From an uncultured bacterium (GTDB taxonomy: Bacteria > Cyanobacteriota > Vampirovibrionia > Gastranaerophilales > Gastranaerophilaceae): a stretch of 14,858 nt of DNA. The stretch lies in assembly GCA_900554385.1 (NCBI GenBank), contig USHE01000023.1, positions 1 to 14,858 on the forward strand, written 5' to 3'. The position numbers and the translations under genes are program-made. Below are positions 12,140 through 14,858 of this stretch, one piece after another; positions within the stretch are counted from its first letter, which is position 1; every line of letters begins with the position of its first letter. The notes under the pieces are model-generated. The model was not told the origin of the DNA. It saw only the letters and a program-made list of their open reading frames with translations, and did no database searches.

Positions 12140-12168
12140 TTGCGGAAATATAAAAGATATGTTAAAAT
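12140..12168 (+). promoter_or_regulatory. Promoter of the ribbon-helix-helix gene
   Basis: TTGCGG (12140-12145), a 17-bp spacer and TAAAAT (12163-12168). A TG one base before the -10 gives an extended form. The AGGAGG ribosome site follows. Confidence 0.55.
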
Positions 12169-12198
12169 ACTATTGTATTAATTAGGAGGGTTAGTGAA

Positions 12199-12387
12199 AT
12201 GGCTAAAATTTTGGTAACTATGCCTGATGAATTTCTGAATAAAGTAGATGGTCTTGCTAATGATGAACAGCGAACAAGAAGCGAGCTAATCCGCGAAGCC
12301 TTGCGGACTTATATGCGTAAAGTCACTGTAAGTCAGTCCAGAAAAGCACTGGATAATGCAAAAATTTTGGAAAATCTTTTAGGTTAA
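12199..12387 (+). CDS. Ribbon-helix-helix (CopG/Arc-type) DNA-binding protein
   Basis: A 62-residue dimeric transcription regulator by fold. The N-terminal strand A-K-I-L-V-T-M-P (2-9) would insert into the DNA major groove. Helix 1, D-E-F-L-N-K-V-D-G-L (10-19), is followed by the loop N-D-E-Q-R-T (21-26). Helix 2, R-S-E-L-I-R-E-A-L-R-T-Y (27-38), has the typical R-S-E-L-I-R-E-A-L block. A basic helical tail follows. Such proteins are often antitoxins or plasmid copy regulators, but no toxin gene follows: the next 60 nt contain only a terminator. It looks like an orphan regulator, perhaps of itself or of a distant gene. A strong AGGAGG site lies 9 nt before the ATG. Confidence 0.85.
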   Translation: MAKILVTMPDEFLNKVDGLANDEQRTRSELIREALRTYMRKVTVSQSRKALDNAKILENLLG

Positions 12388-12414
12388 AGTTTAAAAAATT
12401 TATCTTTACACAAC

Positions 12415-12448
12415 AAAATAACGGGTATTAATTTATCCGTTATTTTTT
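12415..12448. terminator. Bidirectional terminator between the RHH gene and the response regulator
   Basis: The stem AAAATAACGG/CCGTTATTTT (12415-12424 with 12437-12446) has a 12-nt loop, with T on the plus side and A/T-rich sequence on the other. Both convergent genes end here. The response-regulator stop begins within its edge. Confidence 0.75.
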
Positions 12449-13745
12449 AATAATTATTGACTTCTTTCATAAAAACCTCAACCCATTTTACAAGACTTGA
12501 GATTTCAAAAGGTTTCGGCAGATACAAATCTGCACCCGTATCAAGAACAAGTTCTTTGTCGTGATAAATTGATGTTATTATGAGCTTTGTGTCTTTATAT
12601 TTAATGTTATTCTTAATTTTTCTGCAAATTTCAAGTCCTTTTTTATCTTCAGAATTTCCTGCGTCAAGTATAATTATCGCAGGGATATCGTCACTTTCAC
12701 AAAAAACATCGGAAGTCATTACGTCATACCCTTGCATTTCAAGGATTGTCCGCAGCAATAATGTCATGGCGTCATCCGTTTCGAATATTGAAATCTTTTT
12801 GTTATAAGATTTCTCCATTATGGAATCCTGCGCAGAAATTTTTGCTCGTTCCATTAAATAATTGGATTTTGACGGAAGATTTGCTATTGAATGAATATTC
12901 ACAAGCGACGCAAGAATTTGTTGAACATCGTTATACTCCTTGAATTCATTAGTAACAATACCGATTGTCGTATGCATAAAATCACAGCGTCTGCCGGCTT
13001 GTTCATCTCCATGCAGGATTATGTAGCCACGTTTTAAATCTTGTGGTGAATAGAATTTCTGCATAACAGTATCAAATGCAAACGTCAAAAAATTTGCAAT
13101 TTTTTCCGCTTTATACAAATCAGTAATTTTCAAAAATTCGTTTTCAGCAAGCGCGCCAAGATAATCATTTTCATTCAACGCAGATGAAATAATTGCAGCA
13201 TAAGTTTGTAAAAGTTTATCAGAAGCTAGTCTGGTATAGCTTTCGCTGTAATTATTAAAATTTTCTACAGTAACATAAAGGCATGCCCACTGGCGGTTTG
13301 ACGTCAACATACGTTTCAAGGCACGCATTGAATAGTTTTTGTTTGGAAGCATCTTCTTATAATCAAGATTAGACTCAAACTCACGCCGCAAATGCGCCTT
13401 AATACGCATTACAAATTCCTCGGAATTAACCGGCTCACTCATAAAATCATCAGCACCGCTATCCAAAACTTTTATTCTATCATCCAGCTCCGCAGATTTA
13501 GACATAGCTATAATAATAGGACGCATGTTATATGTAAGCGCTCTAATTTTTTTACAATAATCAGACAAGTCACTGTCAATACTATCGGAAATTATTATCA
13601 AATCAGGCTCTTTATCCTGAATAGTTTTCATTGCAGAAAGCAGATTTTTTGATATTATAACCTGCGAATACTGATTTGCGAGCAACTTTTTATATTTAAC
13701 GGAAAGCTCGCGTCTTTTGTCTATAATTAAGGTTACTGTTTGCAT
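12447..13745 (-). CDS. REC-degenerate GGDEF-REC response regulator
   Basis: The 432 residues form three modules. The first receiver (about 1-120) keeps Asp54, but it has a single acid (Asp9) where a pair is usual and Glu104 where the lysine of K-P should be. It may therefore not signal normally. The middle (about 133-310) follows a GGDEF fold, but the signature loop reads A-E-N-E-F (200-204) instead of G-G-D/E-E-F, so diguanylate cyclase activity is unlikely. The second receiver (about 316-430) looks complete: Asp324/Asp325, Asp361 in I-I-L-D-A-G, Thr391, and Lys411 in L-P-K-P-F. The ATG overlaps the kinase gene end by 13 nt, with GAGG just upstream, so it is the second gene of a kinase operon and the likely phosphorylation partner. 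Its output is probably protein-protein contact, since there is no DNA-binding domain. Confidence 0.85.
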   Translation of the reverse strand: MQTVTLIIDKRRELSVKYKKLLANQYSQVIISKNLLSAMKTIQDKEPDLIIISDSIDSDLSDYCKKIRALTYNMRPIIIAMSKSAELDDRIKVLDSGADDFMSEPVNSEEFVMRIKAHLRREFESNLDYKKMLPNKNYSMRALKRMLTSNRQWACLYVTVENFNNYSESYTRLASDKLLQTYAAIISSALNENDYLGALAENEFLKITDLYKAEKIANFLTFAFDTVMQKFYSPQDLKRGYIILHGDEQAGRRCDFMHTTIGIVTNEFKEYNDVQQILASLVNIHSIANLPSKSNYLMERAKISAQDSIMEKSYNKKISIFETDDAMTLLLRTILEMQGYDVMTSDVFCESDDIPAIIILDAGNSEDKKGLEICRKIKNNIKYKDTKLIITSIYHDKELVLDTGADLYLPKPFEISSLVKWVEVFMKEVNNY

Positions 13746-14464
13746 TTTTCCCTCGCTAAAGTTTCCAAATTACAAACAGGTAACCTGACTTCAAAAGTGG
13801 TTTCGCCGTCTTTAGAATGAACAGAAATTTCGCCATTCATTTTTTCAACAAGATTTTTCGTAATATACAATCCCAATCCGCTCCCTTGAACTTTTCTTGT
13901 CAGTGGATTGTCTATACGTGAAAATTTTGTAAATATTTTTTGATAATCATTTTCAGAAATTCCGACACCGTTATCAATAACTTTTATAGATACGAATTCG
14001 CAATTTTGACAAAATCCTGATTTAATTTTAATGGTAGAATTTTCATCAGAATACTTTGCCGCATTTTCAACCAAATTCGTCATAACCTGCATAAATTTAT
14101 CCCTATCCACAAGCACAGTAGGGGTTTTCGGATTTATAACGACTTCAAAAGAACGATTTTTGTACTGATTTTTAACAATAGACACGACAGTATTCACAAC
14201 AGGCAAAATATCAGTTTCCTTTAAAATCAGCATATCTTTTGAAGATTGAAGCTTTGTCACAGAAAGCATATTTTCCACAAGATTAATAAGCCTGTTCGAT
14301 TGTTCTTCAATAATTTTAAGAAACTTTTTCTTGCTCTCATCATCAAGCTTATCCCACGACGAAAGCATCGTCTGCGAAAACCCTCTTATTGAAGTCAACG
14401 GAGTACGCAGTTCATGGCTTACGGTAGAAATAAAATCTTCATAATTTTTCTCATTATCACTCAT
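13733..14464 (-). CDS. Soluble histidine kinase without a sensor domain
   Basis: A 243-residue HisKA-HATPase_c kinase core. The dimerisation/phosphoacceptor helix has S-H-E-L-R-T-P with His17 almost at the N-terminus. The ATP-binding domain has the N box N-L-V-E-N-A-A-K-Y (130-138), the G1 box D-N-G-V-G-I (164-169), the F box with F-T-K-F-S-R (178-183) and the G2 box G-S-G-L-G-L-Y (194-200). There is no membrane span and no PAS, GAF or HAMP domain, so input must come from a partner protein or from the paired regulator. I start it at the ATG at 14464. An extended TGT-TATAAT lies 6 nt before that codon. The longer frame to 14530 adds 22 hydrophobic residues that run through this promoter and a palindromic repeat. 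The downstream regulator overlaps by 13 nt. Confidence 0.88.
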   Translation of the reverse strand: MSDNEKNYEDFISTVSHELRTPLTSIRGFSQTMLSSWDKLDDESKKKFLKIIEEQSNRLINLVENMLSVTKLQSSKDMLILKETDILPVVNTVVSIVKNQYKNRSFEVVINPKTPTVLVDRDKFMQVMTNLVENAAKYSDENSTIKIKSGFCQNCEFVSIKVIDNGVGISENDYQKIFTKFSRIDNPLTRKVQGSGLGLYITKNLVEKMNGEISVHSKDGETTFEVRLPVCNLETLAREKCKQ

Positions 14465-14470
14465 AAGTGC

Positions 14471-14479
14471 ATTATAACA
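14471..14479 (-). promoter_or_regulatory. Extended -10 promoter of the kinase operon, leaderless type
   Basis: TGT-TATAAT (14479-14471) on the minus strand, then GCACTT and the ATG at 14464. There is no ribosome site between the box and the start codon. Confidence 0.55.
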
Positions 14480-14518
14480 TATAAGAGTACTTAACTGCAA
14501 TATAAATAAATCTACCAG

Positions 14519-14539
14519 ACCCTGAACCAAGTTCAGGGT
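14519..14539. repeat. Perfect palindromic hairpin
   Basis: ACCCTGAAC-CAA-GTTCAGGGT is a 9-bp perfect stem with a 3-nt loop. Its form resembles short interspersed palindromes seen in many bacterial genomes. There is no T-run, so it is not a canonical terminator. Confidence 0.8.
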
Positions 14540-14553
14540 GACAAGGAAACAAT

Positions 14554-14601
14554 CTAAGTGACTTGACGAATATCGTTCCAGAGTAGTGATGTGGCTCAGC
14601 C
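14554..14601 (+). repeat. 48-bp direct repeat, copy 1
   Basis: Identical over 48 bases to 14693-14740 and 139 bp upstream of it. It starts CTAAGTGACTTGACG and ends GGCTCAGCC, with small internal dyads (ACGA-ATA-TCGT and GGCT-C-AGCC). The spacer between copies has further dyads (GGTTAA/TTAACC and AACCG/CGGTT). No coding sense is apparent. Confidence 0.9.
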
Positions 14602-14692
14602 TGAATTAACTGGTTAAGTCACACATTAACCGTAAAAGCGGTTTCGGGCTAAACGGCAACACAATGCTCCTGATTTCCTCACGAACTTTTGG

Positions 14693-14740
14693 CTAAGTGA
14701 CTTGACGAATATCGTTCCAGAGTAGTGATGTGGCTCAGCC
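14693..14740 (+). repeat. 48-bp direct repeat, copy 2
   Basis: Exact second copy of 14554-14601. It ends directly against the T-run side of the terminator at 14742-14772. The stretch 14512-14779 containing both copies is itself bounded by the 9-bp direct repeat CTACCAGAC. Confidence 0.9.
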
Positions 14741-14741
14741 A

Positions 14742-14772
14742 CAAAAAAAAGCCGTCTTGGATAAGAACGGCT
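14742..14772 (-). terminator. Rho-independent terminator on the minus strand
   Basis: The stem AGCCGT/ACGGCT (14750-14755 with 14767-14772) is extended by CTT/AAG across a one-base bulge, with a GGAT loop and a run of eight T on the minus strand. It ends a transcript coming from the right. No protein gene is seen to feed it within the window. Confidence 0.75.
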
Positions 14773-14814
14773 ACCAGACTTGGGGAGGTAATACAAGCAC
14801 AAATGCTCTTGTAT
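14742..14814 (-). ncRNA. Candidate small RNA with C-rich, anti-SD-like segment
   Basis: Read on the minus strand, the 73-nt stretch holds a 5' hairpin (ATACAAG at 14814-14808 with CTTGTAT at 14797-14791). Next is the probably unpaired ACCTCCCC (about 14788-14781), complementary to Shine-Dalgarno sequences, and then the terminator hairpin. An AT-rich TATATATGAT stretch just upstream could supply a -10 box, but no good -35 fits. The layout resembles C-rich regulatory RNAs of Gram-positive bacteria. Alternatively it is only the tail of a transcript from outside the window, or, on the plus strand, a GGGGAGG ribosome site ahead of a 17-codon frame. Confidence 0.3.
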
Positions 14815-14858
14815 CATATATATTTTTCTACTCGACAAAAATTTTTTTTTCTTTAAAC

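Larger units (their letters stand above)
14465..14858. other. Gene-poor right end
   Basis: No convincing protein gene lies in these 394 nt. They hold the kinase promoter, a palindrome, the pair of 48-bp repeats, a minus-strand terminator with a possible small RNA, and an AT-rich edge. A 70-codon open frame on the minus strand (14838-14626) runs through the terminator and a repeat copy and is almost certainly not a gene. Confidence 0.6.

Noticed and set aside
12199..12387. Toxin-antitoxin operon
   Set aside because: No toxin-sized ORF lies on the same strand on either side. A terminator follows within 30 nt of the stop.
14465..14530. 22-residue hydrophobic N-terminal extension of the kinase, possibly a signal anchor
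   Set aside because: It overlaps an extended -10 promoter and part of the palindrome at 14519-14539. Starting at 14464 gives a normal HisKA start.
14554..14740. CRISPR array
   Set aside because: There are only two copies with a 91-bp spacer, no further units and no cas genes. The DUF559 arms are inverted rather than direct, so they do not fit either.
14626..14838. 70-codon open frame on the minus strand
   Set aside because: It runs through an intrinsic terminator and one copy of the 48-bp repeat, has no ribosome site, and its composition follows the repeats rather than a protein.
14803..14856. 17-codon plus-strand ORF behind GGGGAGG
   Set aside because: The spacing from ribosome site to ATG is 14 nt, too long, and the peptide is a low-complexity translation of T-rich DNA. 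It was kept only as an alternative explanation of the C-rich segment.

Overview
The window is an AT-rich bacterial chromosome segment of tightly packed housekeeping genes with a few accessory insertions. My best guess for the host is a gut member of the non-photosynthetic cyanobacterial sister lineage (Vampirovibrionia/Melainabacteria, Gastranaerophilales). The main hint is the 401-residue protein at 9383-10588. It has a low-complexity N-terminal leader followed by a V-S-F-G motif, a style I associate with that group. No rRNA marker is present, so this placement is an inference of moderate confidence. The standard code is used.

Layout: uvrC (120-1787, +) meets a GT8 glycosyltransferase (1788-2690, -) stop to stop. 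A divergent promoter region leads to tpiA (2810-3610, +). A compact unit of two 49-bp inverted repeats around a DUF559 endonuclease gene (3672-4136) sits exactly between the tpiA terminator and the terminator of an iron-containing alcohol dehydrogenase (4174-5382, -). That dehydrogenase has an unusual GC-rich, hairpin-forming leader. Next come a 69-residue HTH-like protein, a UDP-glucuronate decarboxylase (UXS-like), pgk and prs, all on the minus strand and mostly separated by clear hairpin terminators. Divergent from prs is a 401-residue protein with a PRTase-like middle region. Then follow a secreted parvulin translationally coupled to a stand-alone receiver protein, a membrane-anchored Hsp20-like protein, a lone ribbon-helix-helix regulator (+), and a histidine kinase / REC-GGDEF(degenerate)-REC response regulator operon. 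The right edge (14465-14858) has no convincing protein gene. It holds a palindrome, a 48-bp direct repeat pair and a possible small RNA.

Functionally, tpiA and pgk (lower glycolysis), prs (PRPP), the Fe-ADH (fermentative aldehyde reduction), and UXS plus GT8 (surface glycan) are core metabolism. The right half is signalling and envelope stress.

Two start architectures coexist. Most genes have a Shine-Dalgarno site. Five genes (uvrC, DUF559, the 69-residue protein, the stand-alone receiver and the histidine kinase) have no such site but carry a TATAAT-like box 6-7 nt before the ATG, which predicts leaderless mRNAs. The most unusual items are the inverted-repeat DUF559 unit, this leaderless class, the operator-like dyad over the prs -10 box, the long hairpin before the 401-residue gene, and the C-rich small RNA candidate at the right end.
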